From assembly GCA_963808965.1 (NCBI GenBank), contig CAWEHU010000030.1:124001-188000 (forward strand): a stretch of DNA of 64,000 bases, read 5' to 3'. Below are positions 26,630-35,991 of this stretch, piece after piece. Under the pieces are notes generated by a model. It ran no database searches. It had not been told where the DNA came from and saw only the letters and a program-made list of their open reading frames with translations. The stretch comes from CAWEHU01 sp963808965 (lineage in GTDB: Bacteria; Pseudomonadota; Alphaproteobacteria; Acetobacterales; Acetobacteraceae). The stretch's first letter is position 1. Each line of letters opens with the position of its first letter. Position numbers and translations under genes: made by a program.

Positions 26630-29600
26630 GGCTCGCGACGCGAGCGCGCGTGCGCCGCCTGAAGCCGCTTTTCACTCGTTCGCGCATGGTCTGGAAGGTG
26701 ACGTACAGCATTGGAATGAGAAACACACCGATCGAGCTCGCCATGATCATGCCGGCAAATACCGCAGTCCCGACCGCGCGGCGGCTCATCATCGCCGCGC
26801 CATGCGCCCACACCAGCGGTACAAGTTCGAGAATGAAGGCGATCGAGGTCATCATCACGGCGCGGAACCGCATCTGCGCTCCGAGCGCGGCAGCCTCGCG
26901 GATCGGCAATCCGGCCTCCCGCTGCTCCTTCGCGAACTCCACGATCAGAATACCGTTCTTGGCGGCGAGCGCGATCAGCACCACGAGACCGATCTGGGCA
27001 TAGAGATCGAGCGAAAGACCGGCGATCAGGATGCCGGCGAACGCACCCAGCACGCCGACCGTGACGGATAACAGCACCGGAATCGGGATGACCCAGCTCT
27101 CATATAACGCCACCAGGAACAGGTAGGCGAACAGTACGGCCAGGCCGAGGATCGCGGGCGTTTGACCCGACGCCTGAATCTCCTGGTAAGCGGTGCCGGT
27201 CCAGTCGAAGGCGTAGCCCGGCGGCAGTGTCTTGGCGGAGATCTCCGCCATGGCCGTCAGCGCGTCTCCCGAGGAAGTGCCCGGCGCCGGGCCGCCATTG
27301 ATGGTGATCGAGCGGTAGTTGTTGTATCGGCTGATCGTCTGCGGACCGAGCACGACTCGGCTATCCGCGATCGAGCGCAGCGGCACCATCGTCCCCATCC
27401 GGTTGCGCACATAGATGCGGAAGATGTCCCTGAGCTCGCTGCGATCCGCGGCCTCGCCCTCGATGTTCACCTGCCAGGTGCGGCCGAACATGTTGAAGTC
27501 GTTGACGTAGTAGCCGCCGAGTGTCGATTGCAGCGCGGTGAACACGTCCAGCATCGAGAGGCCGAGCGCCTGCGCCTTCTCGCGGTCGATGTCGAGATAG
27601 ATGGAAGGATTGACGGCGCTGAAGGTGGAAAACACGCGTGTGAGGCGCGGATCCTGGTTGGCCGCCGCGAGCAGGCCGAGCATGACGCTGCTCATATCCG
27701 CGGGGTCGCTACCCTCGAGATTTTGCAACTGATACTCGAAGCCGCCCGAGGTGGACAGGCCGATGATCGGCGGCAGGTTGAACGGGAAGATGTCGGCCTG
27801 ACGGATCTGCTGTACGGCGCCGAATACTCGGCCGATGACGGCTTGGGCGCTGTCCGCCGCCGCCCGACGATCCGCGAACGGTTTTAGCCGCACCACGACG
27901 AACGCGGCGTTCGACTGGTTGCCGCCCGCGAGCAGCGAGAAACCGACGATGGACAGCACGCCCTGCACCTGCGGCATGGGGCGGATGAGCTCCTCGACGC
28001 GCTCCGCGACGGCGCGCGTGCGTGCGATGGACGCGCCATCAGGGAGCTGCACCGAGATGAAGAACGCACCCTGGTCCTCTTCCGGCAGGAAGCCCGTCGG
28101 CGTCATGCGACCGAGGCCGAAGATGCCCGCGCCAAACGCCGCGACCAGCACGACCGCGATGATCGCCACCCGCAAGAGGCGGCGCACGACGGCGGCGTAG
28201 CCATCCCGGACGTGGTCGATGCCGCTCAGCACCCGGCCCAAGATGCCGCGCCGCTTCCCGGTGTGGCGCAGGAAGAGCGCGCAGAGCGCCGGCGAGAGGG
28301 TCAGCGCGTTGACGGCAGAAATCAGCATCGCGACGCTGATCGTGACCGCGAATTGGCGGAACAGCGTGCCGGAGATGCCAGGGATGAAGCCGATCGGCAC
28401 GAAGACGGAGAGCAGCACCAGCGAGATGGCGATGATCGGCGCGGTGATCTGCGCCATCGCCTTCTTCGTTGCCTGTTGCGGCGTAAGCTCGGGCTCCTCC
28501 TCCATCACCCGCTCGACGTTCTCCACCACGACGATCGCGTCGTCGACCACGATGCCGATGGCGAGCACCATGGCCAGCAAGGAGACGGTGTTGGCGGAAT
28601 AGCCGACCGCAAGCAGCAGGGCGAAGGTGCCGATGAGGCTCACCGGCACGGCAACCGTCGGGATGATGGTGGCGCGGAGATTGCCGAGGAACAGGAACAC
28701 CACGATCACGACCAGGACGAAGGCCTCGGACAGCGTCTTGATGACCTCGTGGATCGTGTCCGAGACGAAGCTGCTGCTGTCGTAGAAGATCGCGGCGTGC
28801 AGGCCTGGCGGGAAGCGGGTCGAGAGCTCGTTCAGCGCCTCCTGCACCCTAGCGGAGGTCTGCACGGCGTTCGCGCCCGGCGCGAGATAGACGCCGATGG
28901 AGACCGCCGGGTTGCCGTTGAGGCGGCTCTCGGAGTCCATGTTGGCCGCACCCAGCTCGACCCGCGCCACATCGTGGATGCGCAGCACGGAGCCGTCGGG
29001 ATTGGCGCGCAGCACGATGTCGCCGAACTGCTCGGGCGTGACCAGCCGGCCCTGGGTCTGGACGTTAAGCTGGAACTGTTGGTCCTCGAGCGTCGGCCGC
29101 GCGCCGATGCGCCCCACCGGGGCCTGGATGTTCTGCTGCTGGATGGCCGTGATGATGTCGGAGGGCGCGAGCTTGAGGCTGATCAGCCGGTTGGTGTCGA
29201 ACCAGACGCGCATCGAGTAGTCGAGCTTGCCGAAGAGGAAGGCCTGGCCAACTCCCGGCGTGCGCGACAGGCGGTCGAGCACGTTGATGGTGACGTAGTT
29301 GCTGATGAACAGCGGATCCTGTTTGCCGCCCTCGCTGTAGAACTGGAGAAAGGCCAGAATGGCGGAGGATCGCTTCTGCACCGTCACGCCGCTCCGCTGC
29401 ACCTCGAGCGGGAGCTTCGGCAGCGCGGCCTGCACGCGGTTGTTGACGTTGACGGTGTTGATATCGGGATTGGTGCCCAGCTCGAAACTGACGGTCAGGC
29501 CGTAGCTGCCGTCATTCCCGCTGTTCGACTTCATGTAGATCATCTTGTCGACGCCGATGACCTGCGCCTCCAGCGGCTGCGCCACCGTGTTCTCCACCAC

Positions 29601-29768
29601 GGCCGCGGACGCCCCCGGGAATGTGCCGGTCACCTGCACCTGCGGCGGCACGATGTCCGGAAACTGCGCGACGGGAATGCGCAACATCGCCAGCGCGCCG
29701 GCGATGGTCATGACGATGGCGATGACGATCGCGAGTCGCGGACGATCGACAAAAACAGCGGAGATCAT
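26616..29768 (-). CDS. RND multidrug efflux permease (HAE1/AcrB-like)
   Basis: This 1050-residue inner-membrane proton antiporter forms the pump of a tripartite efflux system. The N-terminus MISAVFVDRPRLAIVIAIVM and RIPVAQFPDIVPPQV are typical of AcrB relatives. TM4 carries the proton-relay aspartates in MVLAIGIVVDDAIVVVENVE, the TM10 lysine is in LVVLIALAAKNGILIVEFAK, and the long periplasmic porter loops are of normal length. It starts 3 bases after the adaptor stop. No outer-membrane factor is adjacent, so a TolC-like protein elsewhere is expected. The downstream overlapping DUF4436-like gene is an unusual companion. Confidence 0.94.
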   Translation of the reverse strand: MISAVFVDRPRLAIVIAIVMTIAGALAMLRIPVAQFPDIVPPQVQVTGTFPGASAAVVENTVAQPLEAQVIGVDKMIYMKSNSGNDGSYGLTVSFELGTNPDINTVNVNNRVQAALPKLPLEVQRSGVTVQKRSSAILAFLQFYSEGGKQDPLFISNYVTINVLDRLSRTPGVGQAFLFGKLDYSMRVWFDTNRLISLKLAPSDIITAIQQQNIQAPVGRIGARPTLEDQQFQLNVQTQGRLVTPEQFGDIVLRANPDGSVLRIHDVARVELGAANMDSESRLNGNPAVSIGVYLAPGANAVQTSARVQEALNELSTRFPPGLHAAIFYDSSSFVSDTIHEVIKTLSEAFVLVVIVVFLFLGNLRATIIPTVAVPVSLIGTFALLLAVGYSANTVSLLAMVLAIGIVVDDAIVVVENVERVMEEEPELTPQQATKKAMAQITAPIIAISLVLLSVFVPIGFIPGISGTLFRQFAVTISVAMLISAVNALTLSPALCALFLRHTGKRRGILGRVLSGIDHVRDGYAAVVRRLLRVAIIAVVLVAAFGAGIFGLGRMTPTGFLPEEDQGAFFISVQLPDGASIARTRAVAERVEELIRPMPQVQGVLSIVGFSLLAGGNQSNAAFVVVRLKPFADRRAAADSAQAVIGRVFGAVQQIRQADIFPFNLPPIIGLSTSGGFEYQLQNLEGSDPADMSSVMLGLLAAANQDPRLTRVFSTFSAVNPSIYLDIDREKAQALGLSMLDVFTALQSTLGGYYVNDFNMFGRTWQVNIEGEAADRSELRDIFRIYVRNRMGTMVPLRSIADSRVVLGPQTISRYNNYRSITINGGPAPGTSSGDALTAMAEISAKTLPPGYAFDWTGTAYQEIQASGQTPAILGLAVLFAYLFLVALYESWVIPIPVLLSVTVGVLGAFAGILIAGLSLDLYAQIGLVVLIALAAKNGILIVEFAKEQREAGLPIREAAALGAQMRFRAVMMTSIAFILELVPLVWAHGAAMMSRRAVGTAVFAGMIMASSIGVFLIPMLYVTFQTMRERVKSGFRRRTRARVASHGDD

Positions 29769-29771
29769 GGA

Positions 29772-31095
29772 TCAGTGGCCCGCCGAGGTTCCGGCCGAAC
29801 CGCCGCTCCCCGAGCCGCCGCCCGCCGGGGAACCGCTGGCCGGTGTCGGGTTGGCGGGGCTGGTCGCCGCGGCTGTCGCTGGCCCGGCGCTGCCGCTGCT
29901 TGCCTGCGGTCCGGTCGCCGGGCTTGGCGCCGAGGCGTTCACCCCCGGCCCAGGGGAGGCGGGTCCGGGCGTGACCTGCACGCCGGGACGCACCCGTTGT
30001 ATGCCGTCCACGACCACCATCTCGCCCTCGGTGATCCCGGACATTACGATGGCTGTGTCGGGCGTCGACTGGCCGAGCTGGACGCGGCGCTGTTGCACGT
30101 GATTCTGGCTATCCACGACATAGACGTAGTTGCCCTGCTGGTCGGATAGGACCGCGGCGCGGGGCACGGCGAGAGCCAGCACCGGCTCGACGCCCTCGAC
30201 CAGTACCGTGACGAACTCTCCGTCGGTGAGCGTTCGGTTCGCCACCTCGCCCGGCCGATCCGGTCCCCATTTCGGATTGGAGATCTTGGCCCGGATCAGA
30301 ATCGTGTCGGTGTTGGCCGAGACGGTCGGCTCGATGTAGTCAATCTTGCCCTCCTGGCCATACATCCTACTATCCGGCAGACGCAGCCTCACAACGATCG
30401 CGTTGACGCCGCCTCGGTCCGCATAGCGGTTCTCGATCTCGAGCAAGGCCCGCATGGCGATCGGGAACACTATATACATCGGGTCCTGGCTGACGATCGT
30501 ATTGAGCGGCCCGGAGCTGGGACTGACCACGTTGCCTATGGTGAACCGGGTCTGGCCGATCTTGCCCCCGACCGGGGCCCGAATCTCCGTGTAGTCAAGA
30601 TTGATCTGCGCCTGCCGCAGCTGCGCCTGCGCACTCATCAGCTGCGCCGCCTGCGAGAGCTGGTTGGCGCGCGCGTCATCGACCACGGACCGCTGACCCG
30701 CGGGGGTGTTGAGCAGTGCCTGGGCTCGCCCGAGCTGGATGTTGGCATTGTTCAGCCGCGCGTTCGCGTCGGCGACCGCTGCTGCCTGCTGCTGCACCGC
30801 GGCCTCGAACGGCCCGCGCTCCAACCGGTACAGCAGGTCGCCGGCCTGAACCTCGGTGCCTTCCGTGAACAGGCGCTCGTGAACGAAGGCGGTCACGCGC
30901 GCCGTCAGGTCCACGCGATCCACCGCCTGGATGCGGCCGATGAACTCCGATGTTTCGGTGATCGCCTTCTTTTCGACGCGGACCACCCCGACGGCGGGCG
31001 GGCCGCCCGGCCCGGGCTGGGCGCGCGCGACTGTGTGCGGCGCGCTTAGCACTGAGCGCGATCAGCAGGGCAGCGAGTAGGCGCAATCTCATCAT
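29772..31095 (-). CDS. RND efflux periplasmic adaptor subunit, frame broken in the signal peptide
   Basis: This is the membrane-fusion protein linking the RND pump to an outer-membrane channel. The mature part is intact: barrel-sandwich start VGVVRVEKKAITETSEFIGR, the lipoyl-like hairpin VQAGDLLYRLERGPFEAAV, a coiled-coil hairpin with ANARLNNANIQLGRAQALL, DYTEIRAPVGGKIGQTRF, beta-barrel VSANTDTILIRAKI and a Gly/Ser/Pro-rich tail. The signal peptide MMRLRLLAALLIALS lies in another frame from ATG 31095. One extra base near 31056 separates it from APHTVARAQPGPGG. Without repair the first start is GTG 31052 and export would be lost. Repaired length is about 440 residues. Confidence 0.88.
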
Positions 31096-31197
31096 CCATC
31101 CTTCGGAGCCCGGCAGGCGGGGCTTCCGGTAGCTGGGCACGCGGAGGCGCGGAGCAAGCGTCGAGTGGGCGATCCCGGTCAAGTGCCGAAGGTTCAA

Positions 31198-31270
31198 CCC
31201 TCCCCAGCCGCTCCCACAGGGAGAGGGGATAGAAAGTGTCCCCCCTTTGTGGGAGGGGGCGGGGGAGGGG
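31198..31270. repeat. Long imperfect inverted repeat between genes
   Basis: The arms 31198-31218 and 31248-31270 are nearly complementary over about 21 bases (pattern CCCTCCCC...CTCCCACA against TGTGGGAG...GGGGAGGG), with a 29-base loop that includes CCCCCC and GAGAGGGG. The element ends 3 bases from the stop of the aldo/keto reductase and lies about 100 bases upstream of the adaptor gene. It could be a transcript-end structure or a member of a dispersed palindromic repeat family. No second copy was seen in this window. Confidence 0.6.
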
Positions 31271-31273
31271 CTT

Positions 31274-32113
31274 CTACAACATGGCCAAGGACTGCTTTCG
31301 CTTCGGCGGCGGATGCGCGGCATCGATCGCGGCTAAATCCTGCGGCGTGAGCACAAGCCCCGCCGCCGCAGCGTTCTCCCGAACGTGGCTGGAATCGCCG
31401 GCTTTCGGAATCGAGATCAGCCCGGAATGCCTGAGACCCCAGGCTATCGCCGCCTGCGCCGGGGTGACCCCGTGCCGGTCCGCGACCGCCCGGAGCGCAT
31501 TGGACCTCAATAGACGCCCGCCCTGCCCGATCGGCGAGTAGGCCATCACCGGCATCCGGCGCTTTGCGCACCAGGGGAGCAGATCGAACTCGATCCCGCG
31601 CGCCTCCGGGTTGTAGAGCACCTGGTCGGTGGCGCAGTTGCGCCCCGGCGCGAGCGCCTCGATCTCATCCATCTCGGCCACGTCGAAATTCGACACGCCC
31701 CAGGCGCGGATTTTGCCCTGTTCCCGCAGCCCCTCGAACGCGAGCACGGTCTCGGGGATCGGGACGCTGCCGGGCCAGTGCAGCAGATAGAGGTCGATGT
31801 GATCGGTTTGCAGCCGCCGGAGGCTGCGCGCGCAGGCGGCCGGGATGCCCGTCTTGCTGGCGTTGTGCGGGTAGACCTTGGTGACGACGAACACCTTATC
31901 GCGCTGACCAGCAATCGCGCGCCCGACGACCTCCTCGGATTTCCCGTCGCCGTACATCTCGGCCGTGTCGATCAGCGTCATGCCGAGGTCGATGCCGAGC
32001 CGGAGCGCGGCCTCCTCCTCCTTCGCGGTTCGCTGACCTTCGCCGATCCTCCAGGTCCCCTGGCCGATCGCGGGCACCTCGCGGCCGTCCGGCAGCCGAA
32101 CCGTTCGCATCAT
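31274..32113 (-). CDS. Aldo/keto reductase
   Basis: This 279-residue NADPH-dependent (alpha/beta)8-barrel reductase acts on aldehydes or ketones. The catalytic tetrad is visible: Asp and Tyr in LIDTAEMYGDGKSEEVVG, Lys in VFVVTKVYP and His in LYLLHWPGS. GVSNFDVAEMDE, QVLYNPEARGIEFDLLPWC and the nucleotide-binding end SIPKAGDSSHVRENAAA complete the family pattern. It resembles the bacterial AKR5/DkgA-like group. It is monocistronic by appearance, with a long inverted repeat just beyond its stop. Substrate not predictable. Confidence 0.92.
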   Translation of the reverse strand: MMRTVRLPDGREVPAIGQGTWRIGEGQRTAKEEEAALRLGIDLGMTLIDTAEMYGDGKSEEVVGRAIAGQRDKVFVVTKVYPHNASKTGIPAACARSLRRLQTDHIDLYLLHWPGSVPIPETVLAFEGLREQGKIRAWGVSNFDVAEMDEIEALAPGRNCATDQVLYNPEARGIEFDLLPWCAKRRMPVMAYSPIGQGGRLLRSNALRAVADRHGVTPAQAAIAWGLRHSGLISIPKAGDSSHVRENAAAAGLVLTPQDLAAIDAAHPPPKRKQSLAML

Positions 32114-32186
32114 CGCCTCCCGTCGCGTTTGGCGAGTAAACCGGGGCGGCCCGTATCCGGCAGCAATCCGGGTTGTGGGTCCGAGC

Positions 32187-32414
32187 TCAGTGGTCTTTGC
32201 CCCGGCCGGTCTTGGCTTGCAGGGCGTCGATCCGTTTGGAAGCCTCGGCCTTGGTGAGTGACGGGTCGAACTCTTCCCCGGCCTCCTCGCACAGGGTCTT
32301 GAGGTAGGACGCCTGCGCTCCGGTCATTGTCTCGTCCCCGGTGGTCCAGTCGTCCGGGTCTTTGACCGTGTTCGAGGGCTCAGTTTCGGATGGGCGTTTC
32401 GGGTTTGTGCTCAT
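32187..32414 (-). CDS. DUF3072 domain protein
   Basis: This small acidic, hydrophilic 75-residue protein has the core DETMTGAQASYLKTLCEE and FDPSLTKAEASKRIDALQAK, which matches DUF3072 proteins of alphaproteobacteria and actinobacteria. The helix-turn-helix of the core resembles SAP-like DNA or protein binding segments, but no function is established. ATG 32414 is chosen because residues upstream of it are not family-like. It stands alone between the aldo/keto reductase and the anti-sigma gene. Confidence 0.75.
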   Translation of the reverse strand: MSTNPKRPSETEPSNTVKDPDDWTTGDETMTGAQASYLKTLCEEAGEEFDPSLTKAEASKRIDALQAKTGRGKDH

Positions 32415-32464
32415 GGCGCATGAACGCGGCCATGCATTCTCTGTTCCCGCCTCCCGAACGCCCT

Positions 32465-33203
32465 TCAATCCAGCCGGGTAAGCGAGCCTGCGTAAAGCAC
32501 TGGGCCGGTGGGCGCGCCGGTGGGCGATCCGCCGGTCGGCTCCAGGCTCACCATCAGCTGCGTTCCGGCCCGGGGCAGCTCGCGCATTGCGATGCGCCGT
32601 CCGATAGCTGGAAGCATCCCGAGGGAGAGCGGTTTCTGCGCGCCTTCAGGCAACGCCCACAGCTCCATGTCTTTCCCCGGCTGCATCTGCACGCGGGCCA
32701 GCGGGCGAACCAGCAGCGATCCGTCGGGCTCCATGGTCGCCATGAATGCAGGCGCGGGCGAGTTGGGCGGCGCGAGCACCGTCTCGTATTCAGGCGCAGG
32801 CGGTCGGCCGATAAAGGCGACTCCGGCGAATGCGGCGGCGAGCGCCAGAGCGCCCGCGGTGCTCGCCCGCCAAAATCGGGCGCTCCGCCAAGCCCGGACG
32901 AGAGGCGTCGGCCCGTTGACGGCCATGACAGCCGGGACTGGCGCCGGACCTGGCGCCGGCGGCGGCGCGGGCGGGGGCCATCCGGAGCGTGGCCTCGATG
33001 CGCTCCCAAACCGCGGGCGGGGGTGGGACAGGAGGAACGGCCTCGGCGAGCGGAGCGAGGTGATTGCGCCACTTGTCGAGAGAGGTCGCGACGGCGTGGT
33101 CCTCGTGGGCCAGCATCTCCACGTCACGCGCTTCGTCGGGGTCCAGCACGCCGAGCACATAGCTCGCGGCCATCAGGTCGCGGTCCTCGGGATCGTCGCT
33201 CAT
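32465..33203 (-). CDS. Anti-sigma factor (RskA-like), frame broken near 32973
   Basis: This membrane anti-sigma factor would hold the adjacent ECF sigma factor inactive. From ATG 33203 the cytoplasmic N-terminal domain reads LMAASYVLGVLDPDEARDVE, as in RskA/anti-sigma-K proteins. After VWERIEATLRMAP the frame is lost at CCCCC 32973-32977 (one base extra). It resumes as PVPAVMAVNGPTPLVRAW, a single membrane helix ALALAAAFAGVAFIG, and the RskA periplasmic domain with MEPDGSLLVRPLARVQM, ELWALPEGAQKPLSLGM and LMVSLEPTGGSPTG. Repaired length is about 245 residues. The start overlaps the sigma factor stop (ATGA), so the two are coupled. Confidence 0.87.
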
Positions 33204-33763
33204 GCTTCGAGACACCGTCGCAGGCTCGCGAGACCCCGCCGGATGGAGGACTTCACCGTCCCGAGCGGCATGGCGAGCCTTTGTGCGAGTTCGCTGTGAG
33301 TGAGGCCGTTGATGAAGGCCATCGAGATCAGGTGGCGCTTTTCCTCGTCCAGCTCATCGAGGCACCGGTGCAACGCCTCTCCCTCGGTGCTGCCCACCAG
33401 GCGGGCGAGCGGGTCCGGGTCCTCGTCGGCCTGCTCCGGAAGGTCGATGCCCGTGACCTCGCGCCCGCGCCGGCGGACCGAGTCGAGCGCCCGGTGGCGG
33501 ACGATGCTGGTCAGCCACGCCTCCGGGCTGCCGCGCGCGGGATCGAAGCTGGCCGCGAACTGCCAGACGCTGACGAAGGCGTCGTGCACCACGTCGGCGG
33601 CGAGCCCGGGCTGGCGGGTGATGCGGAGCGCAATGCCGTGCAGGCGAGCCGCCTGGAGATCGTACAGGCGACGGAAAGACGCAGCATCTCCGCTCGCGCA
33701 GTGCTGGAGCAGCGTCGTCAGGTCGGTCCGGGCGGCGGCGTCGTACAGGTGGGCCTCGTCCAC
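33200..33763 (-). CDS. ECF RNA polymerase sigma factor (SigK-like)
   Basis: This 187-residue sigma-70-family factor has regions 2 and 4 only. Region 2 reads FRRLYDLQAARLHGIALRIT, DVVHDAFVSVWQFAASFDP and GSPEAWLTSIVRHRALDSVR. Region 4 reads LDELDEEKRHLISMAFINGL and THSELAQRLAMPLGTVKSS with the DNA-contacting helix. It is co-translated with the RskA-like anti-sigma factor. This pairing usually responds to envelope or oxidative stress and autoregulates its promoter in the 104 bases upstream, where I could not assign a specific -35/-10 pair. Confidence 0.93.
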   Translation of the reverse strand: MDEAHLYDAAARTDLTTLLQHCASGDAASFRRLYDLQAARLHGIALRITRQPGLAADVVHDAFVSVWQFAASFDPARGSPEAWLTSIVRHRALDSVRRRGREVTGIDLPEQADEDPDPLARLVGSTEGEALHRCLDELDEEKRHLISMAFINGLTHSELAQRLAMPLGTVKSSIRRGLASLRRCLEA

Positions 33764-33867
33764 AGGGAATGCGGCGGGAACTTAGCCCGTGGCGGCGGGG
33801 GCGACCAGGGGAAGGAAGGACGCCACGATCAACGGCGCTACGCCCGGGGGTAGCCCGCGGATGCGGC

Positions 33868-35856
33868 TCAGTGACCGGTGCGGCTCCGAACTTGTCCGGT
33901 GCTCATCTTGTTGGTGCCCGAACGCGCCGCCTCGGTGATGAGCTTGCCGCAGTCGTTGTCCTCGCCCAGCCCGAGCTGGATCGTCGGCAGCAGCGCGGCG
34001 AGCGGCGTCAGGAGCACGCCGAGCGCCGCCGCGATGCCGCCCCGCACGCCGACCGCGGCGGGATCGGGCATGATGCTCGGGCTCTTGAGCCGTCCGCGGA
34101 CGTCGATCGGGGCCGGGAGGGACCCGATGCTGAAGTGCTTGGGTTCGGTCTTGATCTGATAGTCGATGGTCTCATTCCGGAAGTTCACGGATCCTTTGCC
34201 GGTGACGTTCGCCTCCTCGGTGTCGAGCAAGAGCATCCGCGTATCCAGCACGCCTTTCTGGAGCGGCATATCGGCGACCATGCAGCGGATCGGCGTACGC
34301 TTCGGCAAGCCGAGCGCCGAGATCAGCGCGTTGCCAAACTCGAGACCGGACAGATTGACGAGAAGCGCGCTCAGATCGCCGCCGGTCATGAACAGCTTCA
34401 CGTCGCCGTTGCCGTTGGCCATCATCTTCGCCATCGAGTTGCCGGTCGTATTCAGCTCGAGGCGCCCGCCGATGGTGCCGGCGCCGCCGAAGACGTGCGT
34501 GGCCGCCATCAGCCGCGCGAGATCGACCTGCCGGAAGTCCACGGCGGCCTTGGTGTAGAGCACGTTGTCCTTCTCATTGAGGGCGACGTTGCCCTCAATG
34601 CGGCCGCGCCCCACGCCGAAGCTGATCGGTTCCAGGCGGATGTCCCCGTTGCTGATCGCGAGATTGACCGCGAGATCGTCGAGCGGCATCGAATTGCCTT
34701 CGATCCGCTGGCCCTTGTACTTCACCCGGAAGTCCGCCGCCTTGAGCTTGGGGATGTTGAACGGCTTATCGGGCAGCAGCGTCGAGCTCGCCGCCGCTTC
34801 GGCATGCTCGTGCTTCTGTTGCGGGGTTTGCGCTTCGCTCGCCTTGCCGGGGGTGGCGCCGATGAAGCCGCCGAGATCGGTCAGGTCCACGCGACGCGAG
34901 TTGAGGTCAGCATCCACCATCGGGCGCTCCTTGCCCGGGTCGACGTGGATGCTGCCGTTGAGATCGCTCCGACCGACCGTGCCGGCGAAATGATCGAAAT
35001 GGATTTTGTGGGCCTCGTAATCGAGGTTTCCGGTCACTTTGTAGGGCGGCGTCTCGGGGAGCGGGATGGCGGTGAGGTGATAGAGGTCCGACATGTCCGG
35101 CCCCGCCAGCTCGAGCTTGACGTTCGTGCCCTTGAAGGCGATCGGGTCGTCTACGGTGCCGACGAGCGTGACATGCGTGGGTCCGTTAGCGACCCGGAGG
35201 TCGATGGGGTAGGGGTGCTGGGCGTCGCGCAGGGAGAGGATCGCGCCGCCGACGAAGCGACCGGTGATCGGCTGGCCGGCATAGGTGCCTTTTGCATTCA
35301 CCAGCAGTTGCGACTCCTTTCCCGCCTCGGCCTCCTTGGTCGCGATGTCCATCGCGAAATCGGCCTTCAGCTTCGGGATCTTCACGGTCGCGTGGCCGTC
35401 CTGAATGCGGAGATCGCCGATCTGCGGGGATGAGGAGCCGCCGCCATTGTCGGAGGAAGAGCCGGTCGAGAGTTTCCAGTTCTCCTCCCCCGATGGGGAC
35501 GTCGCGACCTCGACGACCGGGTGATCGATGTCGATGCTCGGAATGCGGAGCACCCGGTCGCTGATATAGGCCATGATATCGACCGCTATGCCGAGATGGT
35601 CGATCTTCGCGAACCGCGAGTCCTCGGGAAAACTCTTCGGATTGGCCACCTCGACGTCGTCGGCCACGACGTGCGTGACGCGGCCGAGCTGTACGTGCAG
35701 ATGAGCGATGGTGACGGGCCGCCCCAGCGCCGCCGAAGCCCGGCTCTCCACGATCGGAATGAACCAATCCCACCGCCAGAAAATGATAAGCAGCACGATC
35801 AGGATGATGACGACGCCGGGAATGGCGAGCCATCGGGGAAATCTGCGTTCAGCCAT
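33868..35856 (-). CDS. AsmA family protein
   Basis: This 662-residue envelope protein has one N-terminal membrane helix (IPGVVIILIVLLIIFWRW) and a long periplasmic beta-rich region. AsmA-like proteins are thought to bridge membranes for phospholipid transport or outer-membrane homeostasis. N-terminal ESRASAALGRPVTIAHLHV is the typical AsmA start. The C-terminal domain contains LELNTTGNSMAKMMANGNG, GLEFGNALISALGL, VNFRNETIDYQIKTEPKH and DVRGRLKSPSIMPDP, which is the AsmA_2 signature order. It is a single gene with no obvious partner; the upstream neighbour is divergent. Confidence 0.9.
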   Translation of the reverse strand: MAERRFPRWLAIPGVVIILIVLLIIFWRWDWFIPIVESRASAALGRPVTIAHLHVQLGRVTHVVADDVEVANPKSFPEDSRFAKIDHLGIAVDIMAYISDRVLRIPSIDIDHPVVEVATSPSGEENWKLSTGSSSDNGGGSSSPQIGDLRIQDGHATVKIPKLKADFAMDIATKEAEAGKESQLLVNAKGTYAGQPITGRFVGGAILSLRDAQHPYPIDLRVANGPTHVTLVGTVDDPIAFKGTNVKLELAGPDMSDLYHLTAIPLPETPPYKVTGNLDYEAHKIHFDHFAGTVGRSDLNGSIHVDPGKERPMVDADLNSRRVDLTDLGGFIGATPGKASEAQTPQQKHEHAEAAASSTLLPDKPFNIPKLKAADFRVKYKGQRIEGNSMPLDDLAVNLAISNGDIRLEPISFGVGRGRIEGNVALNEKDNVLYTKAAVDFRQVDLARLMAATHVFGGAGTIGGRLELNTTGNSMAKMMANGNGDVKLFMTGGDLSALLVNLSGLEFGNALISALGLPKRTPIRCMVADMPLQKGVLDTRMLLLDTEEANVTGKGSVNFRNETIDYQIKTEPKHFSIGSLPAPIDVRGRLKSPSIMPDPAAVGVRGGIAAALGVLLTPLAALLPTIQLGLGEDNDCGKLITEAARSGTNKMSTGQVRSRTGH

Positions 35857-35991
35857 AGCCTTCCTACGGGCCGCGCTGGCGCTCGCCCTCGCGCGGCATT
35901 GATCTCCGGGCTAACGGGAAACCGGAGCGCTCGGTTCCGCCCTCTCTCGTTCCGGCTGCCGGCCGGCTGCTTTCGCGAAGGAATGTATGTG

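Noticed and set aside
28212..30149. Plus-strand open frame of 645 codons opposite the RND permease and adaptor
   Set aside because: It is the antisense shadow of two well-supported genes; the His/Asp/Arg-rich composition with no domain is typical of GC-rich antisense frames.
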